Assembly: GCA_033030425.1 (NCBI GenBank) | Contig: JAUFSD010000019.1 | Location: 1,116,001-1,180,000, forward strand | Length of the DNA: 64,000 nucleotides | Direction of reading: 5' to 3' | Source of the DNA: Verpa conica | Lineage: Eukaryota; Ascomycota; Pezizomycetes; Pezizales; Morchellaceae | Shown: in pieces, positions 25,201 through 35,905 of the stretch | How the letters are laid out: every line of letters starts with the position of its first letter | Position numbering within the stretch: position 1 is the first letter of the stretch | Position numbers and translations under genes: made by a program | Notes under the pieces: model-generated | Told to the model about the DNA's origin: nothing | The model's input: only the letters and a program-made list of their open reading frames with translations | Database searches by the model: none

Positions 25201-27306
25201 GGTCCGCTTAGAGAATGATCAGAGCCTTGGAACGCAATAAGAGATGAGTGCTAATGATTCCTATAGTTTTCACAGTTGATAAAGGAATAGAGATTTGATG
25301 AATGATCGATGGCGAATATGAGAATTTTCTCTAGATAGTGGGATTGCTTGTGCTTTGTTCACTATTGTTGTTGATTTTAAATTCTAGAAGTGTCTGAGAA
25401 TGGCGACTAATCATATTATATCACCGGCCAATGGCGCGGCCAGAATTCAAAAAAGAATCGGCCGCCGAGACAAGATCGCATCGTGGATTGATTATTCCTT
25501 AAGGTTCCAAGGTAAACAACACATATTGTGTGAATAGGTGAATTCCTATCTAGGAATAGAAAACCCTAACAGCGTCTAGTTAATTAGTTCCCGGAAGCTA
25601 TAGTTTAGCAAACATATGAGTGAATGACGAGATATACATAGCAATTTAGCATTTCAGGGTACCTGACTGGTAGATTTTTAAGGTTGATGCAACGACGACG
25701 ACAAAGCAGATCCCCCATGAAGTTACACCAGCTCCCTTCATCACCACCCATCCATCAGTTTGGTTTAGTTCATCTAATCAAACCACCTCTTTATAAAATC
25801 AGAGCTTTAATTTAGTATGTTCCCCCCATTATAAAACGCTTACCCCAATCCACTAACGCAACTCGTAACCCCAGCCATGCGTATATTTCAGTATGCAAGA
25901 CAGTCCTAGGGGTGACAACCTAGACAGCTAGAACTTGCAATTGGTATACCCCTATCACTGAGCAGCGGATTACAAGGAACATGGCTAACAAGCCATTTCA
26001 CCCCAGCGCCTGAATGTCTCTTGCAAAGATAGCGGCCGATGCCGTTGTATGACGAACTATCACACGCTACTCGCGACGACCCTTGGTCGTTCCTCTCGTC
26101 TCAGAGATGCCCCCCCCCTCCCGCTCAAAAAATCTTCATTGAAACTTTCAGAGATGGTATGACAGTATGCAGACCTATATAATCTAACTGTTACACCTTT
26201 TCTTACTATAACTAGGATAATATATGCCTTCAAATACCAGCCTTTGGGACATTGGTGGCCAGCTAACGCACGGCAAGCACGCCCCAATAGAGGTATCATG
26301 GGCACTCAAACAATGAAAAGGATCATCACAGAAAGAGCTGTAACAGTACGTGGGACAGAAACTATAACGGGAGGATTACACTTAATTGAGAATGTATGTA
26401 TCGTCTGAAAAGCCCCAGGAAACCCGCTGATATTGTACTGAAGAATTATATAAGTATTCTCGCCGAGATTAGCAGTACAGCACAGTGGCCCTATAAGAAT
26501 TCGGGCTATAAGAATATTCGCCTTATAAGAATATGTGTTCAGGACTAGACATGGGTTATTTTATTAGTATTCTCCTATAAGAATACAGGTTCGCCTTATT
26601 TTCATATTCTTATAGGGCGACTGCGCTGTATCCACAAAAACATTGGCACTGCGCATATGAAGACTGGTGATGATAAGACAGGACATAAGCAATGTATACA
26701 AAAAAAGTAGGGAATATCAAAGACAAAATTGACAACTTCGGCGCAAAACTAAGTTATATCAAGTACCAGTTGGGGGGCCTTCCTTAGAGTGATTGGTATC
26801 TCTTTTGGTGTAAGTTCTCAGAGCTGAATTATGTCTAAAAGAGCTCTAAATAGGCTTTATTTAACCCCCTGTCTGCTATAGAAGGCGCTGTGCTAGGTGC
26901 TACAGTATTGAGTAAGATGAGGAACGCCCCCATGACCTATGTAGCACAGAGAATTTAGTAAGCACTACTGCAGAAGCTCATAGAGAACAAGAAAAGGGAT
27001 CAAAAAAGGTTGTGAAAGTGAGAATAAACCTCTTTTATTTTAGTCTACATGTACTTATGATAAATTCATTCATTTTATTTTAGTCGATGGAGCGAGTGAT
27101 TGGCTATGATTTGAACTATGGGTGTATAATACCTTTTAGTTGAATCACCGGGCTTGTGATAATTAACATGGTGATTCCAAGTTATTCCTTCAAGGAGTAG
27201 AGTTTAAACTATGATGGTGACCTCAACTAAGGAAATAAGCTAAGTACCCCTAGCCACTATAGGCACACAAAATTTACAGTATACTTCAATCCCACATACA
27301 CAACCT
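22300..27306. other. AT-rich gene-poor block between F-box/ankyrin gene and dbr1
   Basis: About 5 kb without a supported gene. AT-rich, TA-rich DNA with only short open frames, consistent with degraded repeats. It contains the TIR element at 26478-26628. A short stretch around 26950-27010 reads as a lysine-rich peptide and could be a transposase remnant, but this is too short to call. Confidence 0.5.
26478..26628. mobile_element. Short TIR element (MITE-like, copy 1 of 3), TA-flanked
   Basis: 151 bp. The left end starts CAGCACAGTGGCCCTATAAG and the right end, reverse-complemented, starts CAGCGCAGTCGCCCTATAAG, so the ends are near-perfect terminal inverted repeats. Both ends are flanked by TA, the target duplication of Tc1/mariner/pogo elements. 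Extra internal copies of CTATAAGAAT occur in both orientations. There is no coding capacity, so it would depend on a transposase elsewhere. Related copies lie at 40961-41101 and 54921-55048. Confidence 0.75.
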
Positions 27307-29210
27307 TCAATCCCGCATAGACGGCTGACCGCTACTCTCTCCTCTTTCTCCTCGTCCGCCTCGTCCGCCCCATCCACCTCGTCCGCCCCATCCGCCCCGC
27401 CCACCTCGTCCACCTCCCCCTCGGCCACCGTCACCTCCCCTCCCACCACGATGCCCACCTCTCCCTACGTCTGTAGCACCCCCCGCTGACCTCTCTCTAA
27501 CCCTCACCATTCTCCTAGCCTTTTCCTCACCACTCTCAGCCGTCCCGTTCTCAATACCCAACATCTCACAGAAAGCCTTCGTCTGTGGGTTCTCATACTC
27601 CTCCGGCCCCTCTCCCCACGTCCTTTGTGGTACCATTTCATGCGTAGGTGCAACGGCAGTAAAGTTATCCGGCACGCCTAGCAACCCCTTTGCAACAATA
27701 TTAGTCTCCACCCATTCACGCTGCTTAGCGATCTCGGCGGTGATTATTTCCTGTTGTTCAGGGAGCTTGAACGATGAATGTGGGTGTGAGGGGGGACTAT
27801 GGAGATAAGGATTCAGCACACGGGTTATTGCGAGCCATTCGGGGTCGTACGCGAGGCCTGTTGGGGTTGTGGTAGTAAGTGGGAGGGAATCGGGAGTGAT
27901 GGTAAGGAATTGGAGGAAGTCGCGGCGAGGGAGACATTTATCGAGGGCAAGGAAGTGGGTGTAGCGGTTTTTATTACTAGATGTTTTTTGTGAAGTCTCT
28001 GTAGTGGTAGATGGAGGGATTATAGTTTCGTCGGTATCTAGAGCAATCTCGTCTGAGTTTTGGACGGCTGCAGGGTTGTCGTCGTCCTCGAGGTCTAGGG
28101 CGATTTCATCTGAGTTGGAGGCAGCGGCAGCAGCGGGTGGGAGGTTGGCGGGTTCGCCGTCGAGGTCGAGTTCAATCTCATCAGAGTTCTTTGGGGGGAC
28201 GGTTACGCCGCCGGAATCGTCTATATCCAGATCTATATCCAGTTCGTCTGGATTCTTCACTTCCGGTTTCGCTTCAACTTGCTTGCGAGCTGGCTGTGTA
28301 GGCTTCTGCTCCTCTTGTGTATTCTTCCCCTCTTCATGGTCTATAAGTGCTGCGAACTTAACATGCATATGTCCACTAAACCAATACCTCGGTCGTAATT
28401 TATAGAGTAAACTCCTCGCTGGTGGGGATCCAAGCCCCTCGCCTTGAATATCGGACCTGAAGTGCGGTTTCTTCTTCAGAAGTCCCTCGAGATCCCCATT
28501 GTGTACGATCCCTTCCGGCCAGTCATGGGATAACATTACATCAATCTGCTCTCGCGATTGGTGCAGCTTGAACATTTCGTAGGCCCTCACATGGTAGATG
28601 GACTTAATATCTGAATAGGAATAAGGAAGACGCTCGTAGTGCGTACGTGCATAGTCACGGGCATTGTAGATACCGCTCCACCCAGCGATACGGAGACCGC
28701 GAAAGTTAAGGATTGAGGATGCACCGAGGTAGTAGATATTTGGGGCGGCCCATCCACCGTAGAATCTAATAGTGATATTGGTTAGTGCCATCTCAGATTA
28801 AGTTGAATAATAATAATAATAATAAAAAATAAAATCCACATACAATTCCCATAGATAACTACTTGATTCATGATTTCCTCCCACAAATACAGTTAAATAC
28901 GGTGCCCTCTTCTTCCCTGAATAGTATTCGTGGAAATCCCCCAATGCACGGTATTTTGGTGGACAGGACAGGACATTCAGGTCCTGCATATTCCGGACAG
29001 CCTGGAAGTCACCACAAATTATGAGAAGATCTATACCGGGCCATTTGTTGATCTGACAAGATTTTGCAATTGAGTCATAGATGGTGTTGAGAGCACCGTG
29101 GCCCTGGTGAGAGTTAGTGGGGGGGGGAGAGAGTCTAGTAAGAACTAAGTAGGTAGGGGAGGGGGATGACGTACACAGCCTTGAACAGCGATGCGGAGGG
29201 GAGCAGCCAT
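27307..29210 (-). CDS. dbr1: RNA lariat debranching enzyme Dbr1
   Basis: Three exons, complement(join(27307..28765,28844..29103,29175..29210)), give 584 aa. Dbr1 hydrolyses the 2'-5' branch of intron lariats in the nucleus. The start ATG at 29210 gives the family N-terminus (IAVQGCGHGALNTIYDSI) once a 71-nt intron (donor GTACGT) is removed. Metallophosphatase motifs follow in order: GDFQ, GNHES, LSHDWPEG and GHMHVKF, then the C-terminal Dbr1 domain (THFLALDKCLPRRDFL). Joining exons 2 and 3 restores YLWELFYGGW. Between the domains is an acidic insert with four NSDEI-type repeats. The last 50 residues are RGG-rich. Intron 2 contains a (TTA)n microsatellite. It is divergent from the chorismate mutase gene across 1.3 kb. 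Confidence 0.95.
28806..28826. repeat. (AAT)n microsatellite inside dbr1 intron 2
   Basis: About seven ATT/AAT units within the 78-nt second intron of dbr1 (28766-28843). Length changes here would alter intron size but not the protein. Confidence 0.75.
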
Positions 29211-30507
29211 TGATAGAAGTTATTATGCTATTTGTAGAGTGGGGTGTATGAAATAGCAGGGGAGGAATAGCAGGTGGAGTTCCCGCTACCAGAGCTCTCA
29301 TATTAAGGCCTTGAAGATGAGTCAATAAGAGCCAAGACTTTCCTTTAACTTCATTTTGCCAAGACTGTCGCGCCGGGTCCTCTCTAGGGCCCTCCTCAGA
29401 CGGTTGGAGTCACTGAAAATAAGAGACATTCGCTGCTACGACGGGTTATCGCTTCGGCGTCCTCTTTGGGGCAAGGGCTTTCAGATCTATTTACTTTTCT
29501 GGCCTTTTTTTGTTTTTTTTGGATATTTATATTGGGTGCAATGCTATCATAGTCTGCTCTGGAAGGAGATTTGTGGTTGGTGACAGACCATAGTCACTAT
29601 AATGGTGTTGATTTACTCAGAGGGACGCTTTTTCATTTTTCTTCCTTTTGTTTGATGGGGATGGGTGTTTTCAGGCCATAGTTTATAACTGCATGCCACA
29701 TTTTGTACCTAGAAATCAATAATGACTTGACTTATAAAAAAAAGAAAAAGAAAAAAGAGTCAATAAGAGCCGCAATACTTGGTCCCGAACCCTGGCCCTG
29801 AAATATATGCTAACTCAACCTGGAACATGATCTGCCCTCCATATGGTTCTATTAGCAGGCAATGCTCTGAATATCACAAAGCTAGGTAGAGGAATAAACG
29901 TATTTTGTGAAACCTTTGACCCCCACAAAGTAGGTGATGACACAAGGCGTGTAGAAGCATAATATAAAGAGAAAGCCGTTCATGCAAAGTAATAAAAAGC
30001 CATTTGTTGTTGAATTACTGGCAGCATTACCGTACTTTGCTCCCGCTTATGTTACACTTATACCCGGGGGCAGGCAAGAAGAGCCTGAAATGACTTTTGG
30101 TATTTTATTTCCTGACCGGTGAACCACCTGCGACTTGATCCATGTGTTGAGACTTGCGTCTTTGCCTGCCCGAGGGATTCGTCAAAGGACTTGCCGGTAG
30201 ATCCGGGTGTTAGGATCTTGTCAGTGTGGAAGGACTTACTACTCTATGTGACATTCCGATGGACCAGAATTGATTTCCCTGAGTATCCTCGACTGTCTCA
30301 GGGCCATTGATCACCCACTGATGCATCTGATCTGATCTGACCCAATGGTGAAGTCTTCAACGGCCAGCTGACTCATCCACTATGCAGGGGACCCTCGACT
30401 GAGACACAGCTACCAGAGGATAATAAGATCTGTGAGAATCCCCCACACAAAGCTCTGCTCAAAGATATCTTATTCACAATCCCACCCTCTCTATTATACA
30501 GATCAAT
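29211..30507. other. Divergent intergenic region between dbr1 and the chorismate mutase gene
   Basis: 1.3 kb carrying the two promoters back to back. T-rich stretches lie at 29500-29520 and 29620-29650, and an A-rich run at 29735-29756. An open frame at 29356-29583 has no recognisable motif. No RNA gene or transposon signature was recognised. Confidence 0.55.
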
Positions 30508-31529
30508 ATGGACGGGTCAATAGATCTCCTCGATGCCTCTTCGGCACTCGACCTCAACAATATCCGCTACCAGCTAATGTTCAACCCCCCCTCCTCTCCT
30601 CTCCTTCCCCTCTCCATACTCCCCTCCCCCTCCCCCCTCCACCAGTACTAATTCTTAACCTGTTAGCACAACAGCCGTCTCGAAGACACTATAATCTTCC
30701 ACCTAATTGAGCGCGTCCAATTCCCGCTCAACCCAACCATCTACATCCCCGGCACCCTGCACATCCCCAACCACACGGGCTCCTTCCTCGACTGGATCCT
30801 ACACCAGCAAGAATGCGTCCACGCCCAAGTCCGGCGCTACCAAGCACCCGACGAATACGCCTTCTTCCCCGACGACCTCCCCGAGCCACTGCTCGCGCCA
30901 CTCAAGTACCCAGTCCTCCTACACCCCAACACCGTCAACGGCAACCAAAAGCTCAAAGAATCCTACATCAACCACATCCTCCCAGCCGCATGCAGCACCA
31001 CCGCCGCAGACGACCACGGCGAGACCCGCGAGAACTACGGCAGCACCGCCGTCAGCGACGTAGCCTGTCTCCAAGCCCTCTCACGACGAATCCACTTTGG
31101 CAAGTTTGTGGCAGAGGCGAAATTCAGGGAGGACCCGGAAAAGTACTCGAAAATGATCAGAGAGGGTGATGTGGCGGGGCTGGAAAATGCAATCACGAAT
31201 GAGGCGGTCGAGAAACAGGTGTTGAAAAGATTGGAGTTGAAGGCGAGGACGTACGGTATGGATCCGATGGAGAAGGGGGGTGTTAAGGGGGGTGCGGCAC
31301 CAAAGATTAATGTGGAGGCGGTGGTGGCGATGTATAAAGATTATGTATGCTCTCTCTCTCTGGTCTGATTGAGGTCGTGCTGATTTGGTGTGTGTGTGTA
31401 AAGGTTATCCCGCAGACGAAGGAGATTGAAATTGAGTATCTTCTCCAGCGCCTTGATGGTCTGGAACCGGATCCCGAGGTGGCGAATGGTACGGCGAATG
31501 GTACGGGGATAACAAATGGTACGCAGTAG
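30508..31529 (+). CDS. aro7: Chorismate mutase (fungal allosteric AroQ type)
   Basis: Three exons, join(30508..30578,30675..31344,31404..31529), give 288 aa. The enzyme converts chorismate to prephenate, the first committed step to phenylalanine and tyrosine. The N-terminus (LDLNNIRYQLIRLEDTIIF) is the conserved first helix and appears only when the 96-nt intron is spliced. Further family motifs are ERVQFPLN, GSFLDWIL, RYQAPDEYAFFP, LQALSRRIHFGKFVAEAKF, ITNEAVEKQVLKRLELKA and IPQTKEIEIEYLLQRL. Yeast Aro7 is activated by Trp and inhibited by Tyr; the same is likely here but not proven. The last 15 residues are repeated NGT triplets beyond the usual family end. Exon 2 is markedly C-rich compared with flanking DNA. 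Confidence 0.95.
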
Positions 31530-32289
31530 TTAGATTATGGGGTTTTTCTTCTCTTTATAGGATTACATATGGCAATTGGGGCATAGGACATTGGTATGGT
31601 GGTTCTGTGTCATAAACTGGATATGGTGAAATAAACAAAAGTTACTTTGTCGTTTTTCTACTACCCTATCCCCCGGGGAGTGTGAGTTGATCTCGTACAT
31701 ATTACCGAGGTCTAATATAGGCCGGGAAAACTACTGTCTCACATTAACCTAAGCCAACACAGGAACGAAACACATCCTACCTTGCTCGTAACCCGAATAA
31801 GGAGTAAGAATTATTACCTAGTATAAGTAGTTTAAAAGAAATCAAGTCGGAAGATAGAATACGAGGACCGTCACCTCTGCATATCACTCACATTGTTGTA
31901 AACTCCAACTTAACCTACTAGCTAAACTCCAATATGCCTTGACTCATAGAAATTGAAATAATCCCAGTTGAAAAACAAAACATATAAGACTACGTAATAG
32001 TTTACAGCGTAAACCCAAAAATGTTTCCAGAACTTGGTCTGTACGAGTGATACTCTGTGAAGACTATCGCTCTGCTACGAAATAAGAGAGTTTTTCTAGT
32101 AGGGCTGCATCAATAGATGTTTATGGTTCTACTAGCTTATGGAATATCCACGAAGGCTCCTGAATGGATGATTGCCTACGAACGAACCTTGTTTTATAAC
32201 CTAGAAAGAAAAAAGAGAGGGAAGAGAGTATAATACATATAGTCATTAAAGAACACTAGAGCCGACTGATCACAATGGCGAAAAAACGG

Positions 32290-32361
32290 ATGTTTTTCAC
32301 TACCGCATCTACCGGAGATACGGGTTTTAAATTTGGAAGTACTGTAACACAGCTAGCCGAC
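32290..32361. repeat. Dispersed repeat, copy A (inverted relative to 42348-42423)
   Basis: Shares blocks with the reverse complement of 42348-42423: a TTTCACTACC block, a GGTTTTAA block, TTGGAAGTACT and GTAACACAGC, in the same order and separated by small insertions. It is probably a fragment of a mutated transposon family; its full borders were not determined. Confidence 0.5.
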
Positions 32362-33464
32362 TTAATCTAGCATTTCCCAGAATACGTAACCACATCAATG
32401 CCCATACCAAAAAAACACCTAGATCCCCCGCACCGCAGTTAGGTACATAATACTATAGGATGCTCTAGTAGTGAAAAAAATACTCTATTCTGTATCTGAA
32501 TGAGAAAATGCATCCATAGGTATATAGTCCCCTTCCCACCGAGGGTATTTCCTACCGCCGCCCGTCCACTATGTGTATAGCTGAGCTAGACCTATACCAC
32601 TAATATAAGTAGAGTATCAATCTCCACAGGTAAATTCCGTACCTGAATAGCTGGAGTACTGATCTGTCTACCCTTCACATTGGGTTTTACTAGCTGATTC
32701 CCTCTACTTGATTGCGTGGTTAAGTGTAGAGCGGTTTCTGGAGCTAGAGGTTCTGACAGTAGCATACTACACACAAATGTAGATAAATTTATAGTCAATA
32801 TACTCAAAGTATATCAGTAATAGTGGCGATTATAGCGTTAGGGTCATCGATCGCTACGCGGTTTCTCAGTCCCAGGTAGGGCGTAGACCCGAAGCCGTCC
32901 ATGAAATATCTCAATTTGTTCTTGAGCTATGAAACATTTCCAGTCACTTGAGATCAAAAGTTTGTGATGCGAGAAACTGAGTGGGTTCTTGGTATTGTCG
33001 GTTGTTTCTAGGTCACTTATTGGTGGTGTTAGATTAAGCGCCGGCCGTAGCTCGATCCACAGGGTTTAAATGCTACTGATACCTAAAGCATTGAATTTCT
33101 ATAGTTTGTGAAAGCATCATGATGAGATCCTCTGGTAGAAATCTATGGGATATCAAGGAGCTTAAGGCGCCGTATGAATGATTCCAGCGGTGGTACGTGC
33201 GCCAGGGATATAAGGGAGAAGGGGTAGGGTTAGGGTGATCGCTAGCAGAATGTCTTATTCTTTACAAGCTCTAGTTAAAGTATTCCCGAGCTGTTATCCA
33301 TTCATTGGTATTATAACTGAAAGAACGCTTTATAAAAAAACTGTCTATTAATTTAAGACATCAATGGCATGGCTGCTCCTCGAGATGGAAGGTAGGCTTC
33401 AGGAACAGGTTCTACGATACCCAAAAGTCTATATATAAATAGAAGACGTTACCCTCCGAGGCTC

Positions 33465-33478
33465 GGGGGGGGGGGGGG
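33465..33478. repeat. G14 homopolymer
   Basis: Fourteen consecutive G residues, the longest G run noticed in the window. Assembly length may be uncertain here. Confidence 0.7.
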
Positions 33479-35905
33479 TAGAAATGGCTAGATAGACTTT
33501 AAGCCCCATCAACTATTTTAGAATGCTGAGTCGCCCGAAAAAGGTATCGAATAGCTGTATAAGCAGTTGACGCGGAGATGTACTTACAAAATAATTCTTT
33601 AATACTACTAGCTACCGGGTATAAGGGTACCCAATTGCGTTACCGGCATCACTAGGGCAAACCGGGATTACCGAGATCCACTTGGGATCATATTGCTATC
33701 ATTACATGCGGCAGCGAATGGCGTAAGTCGTGAATAGCACTGGTATGTCATTCTCAGATTCTACGATCAAAGACATTAGGTAGTTGTACTTTAACTACGT
33801 TGGGAGGAGGTTATATTAGACGAATGATAATAAGCCGCCTTGAGGGTAAGTGCTTCACGCATAACTCTTATGGGCTACCATAGTATAACTAATCTACCAA
33901 GCCTCTCAATCGCTCTCAAGCTGGGAAATAAAAAATAGTAGCCAATCGCCTGTTCCTCGCCCTGATACTATGGTATTATAGATAGGGGGTATATTTTTTG
34001 TTTGTAATATTTAGACAATGAGAACGGTCTCGACGGTTTTAACAAGGTGTTTGGCGCCTATTACAATTCTTGTCGTTGTGATCATTTTCGCTGTCTTAGG
34101 GTTTGGCATGGCCCGTTACTGCAGTTACGGGCCGTTTTGATCCGCGGCGAAGGATAGCCTACCGAACAAGGAAATCCGGTAAGGGATGTTATAAGTTGTA
34201 AACGCGGTTAGAACAGAACGGGTACTTACCCAACCCCCTTGCATTGAAGCATGAAGCAAGGTCTCAGGGCAAATATTTATTTTTCCCCAGAGTAGGGCTA
34301 TGCGCAATTCAACAAATTGATTACGTGCTGTACTCATGACTGTCTTGAAACACTTTTTTCTGGTCAGGTGGTATAAAACAAAACAAAGTCCATCACGAAG
34401 TACGCACTCTAGGTAATAATATCACGATACTTCTTTACGTATCTCAATGCCCAGCACGGAAGAGAGCTTGTTCCTGGATGGGTCTGTGTGTTTTGCTTTT
34501 GTTCTCTATGCGGATAGGCTGGGTAATCGGTTCATGTCAGCGATCAAAATCTAGATTGTGTGTTCCATCCAACGGCGCATGCACCCCACATAACTCTAGC
34601 GGGCTGGCACACTTCGCTTCGACTACCTCTGATACTTATAGTCACGAGGAGTGGGTCACAAGACTATAAACCTATGAGAGGTAGACACCGGACGAAATGT
34701 AGCTGAGCGTCCGCGGGTAGCTACATCACAAGGTAGCGCATGGGGCAAGTATCGTGAGATTTCATAGTGTCAGCTGCTGGTGTTTTGATGCTGGTTTAGG
34801 AGAAATTAGCTAGGTCGAAGTTCCCGGCATTGAGAAACAGGGGGAAACACCGATGGAATCCTCTATGAACTGGCAGGGGTGCAACGTGAGCCCAATGCAT
34901 TGGGTCTCCTTGATGAAGGCAATGCAGAGGGGGGAACGAATTGAATCTCATAATTCGCATTGACTGTGAAGACTAAATTTCCCACTACTGATATCTCTCC
35001 TGCTACGTGTTCCATATATGCTGCCGGTAGTGCTGGGACCAAACCCAATCCGAGAGTCATGCATCTGCCGAAGCGAAGCCCCGGAACCCGGTACTCGTCC
35101 ATTCCGGGTAGAGTCACTTTATCCCGACAGAAGGAGCATACTATACATGATCTGTGTATGTAGATGTTTATCATGATTTGATAAAACCTCCAAGATAGAG
35201 ATGGTGTTTAAGGGTTAGGGTTCGATTCTCGGGTGCAAACTTCTTGTTTTAAAATCTGGGAATGACATAAAGGCAGGGTCCCAAATTGCGACAAGCGGCA
35301 AGAGGGCTGTCTCCGATCGGGAAAGGTGTAGGTCAGTGCGGGCTGCATTCGCCGCCGCAAAAAATAAAAGAGCTATGTACGAGCTATCGCCAATGGATCC
35401 ACCGCACGAAAGCCTTTTAATCGGCATTGAACCCCCCTCAACTCTGAGGTTCACGAGCACAGAAACCTCATCTCCCTACTGGAAAGTCGTGATTGCTCTC
35501 GTGGAGAGCTAGAGTTGCTGGTAGCTGTTTGTACCCTTGTGAGCTCTTATCAACTTGCACGGTTTGCACTCTCAGGAGGGCAAGCGAAAGAGGCTGAATT
35601 GAATTACGGAAGGTTGTCCCCCTCCATTCCAAGAAGCAAATCCATTGTGGTAACTTGTTTTCCTTGCGACTCATCCTTCTTGTACCAGGGCAAGCTAACT
35701 GACCAACCGGAAGTTTTAGCTCAAACACGCTCCTGGTCGCTACGGTCCATTTAAAGCTCTGTGAACGGAACAAACCCTCGATAAGAAAGGCACTATTTTC
35801 TCCAACTTCAAGTCTGAGTCTTTCTCTCAGGCTTGCCTCTCCTCCATATTCACATCTCCCACTTGATATCCTTCCTTCTATACTCTCGGCAAAAAAGAAT
35901 TCATC

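Larger units (their letters stand above)
31530..35905. other. AT-rich gene-poor block upstream of gde1
   Basis: About 4.4 kb with no supported gene. Short open frames at 34863-35174 and 35468-35773 have no motif I recognise. A run of 14 G residues lies at 33465-33478. Two-copy TTAGGG-like stretches occur near 33228 and 35212 but are too short to be telomeric. The segment 32290-32361 is a diverged inverted copy of 42348-42423. The last few hundred bases should contain the gde1 promoter; no Pho4-type CACGTG site was seen there. Confidence 0.5.

Noticed and set aside
28798..29325. Uninterrupted minus-strand frame starting MTHLQGLNMRAL as the Dbr1 N-terminus
   Set aside because: It lacks the Dbr1 start motif. 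Splicing at the GTACGT donor from the ATG at 29210 gives the conserved AVQGCGHGALN.
33225..33240. TTAGGG-like telomere repeats
   Set aside because: Only about two units are present here (and near 35212 and 24070), which is expected by chance in AT-rich DNA.
34863..35174. 103-codon minus-strand frame in the block upstream of gde1
   Set aside because: It has no motif recognised and overlaps a plus-strand frame of similar length; there is not enough to call a gene.
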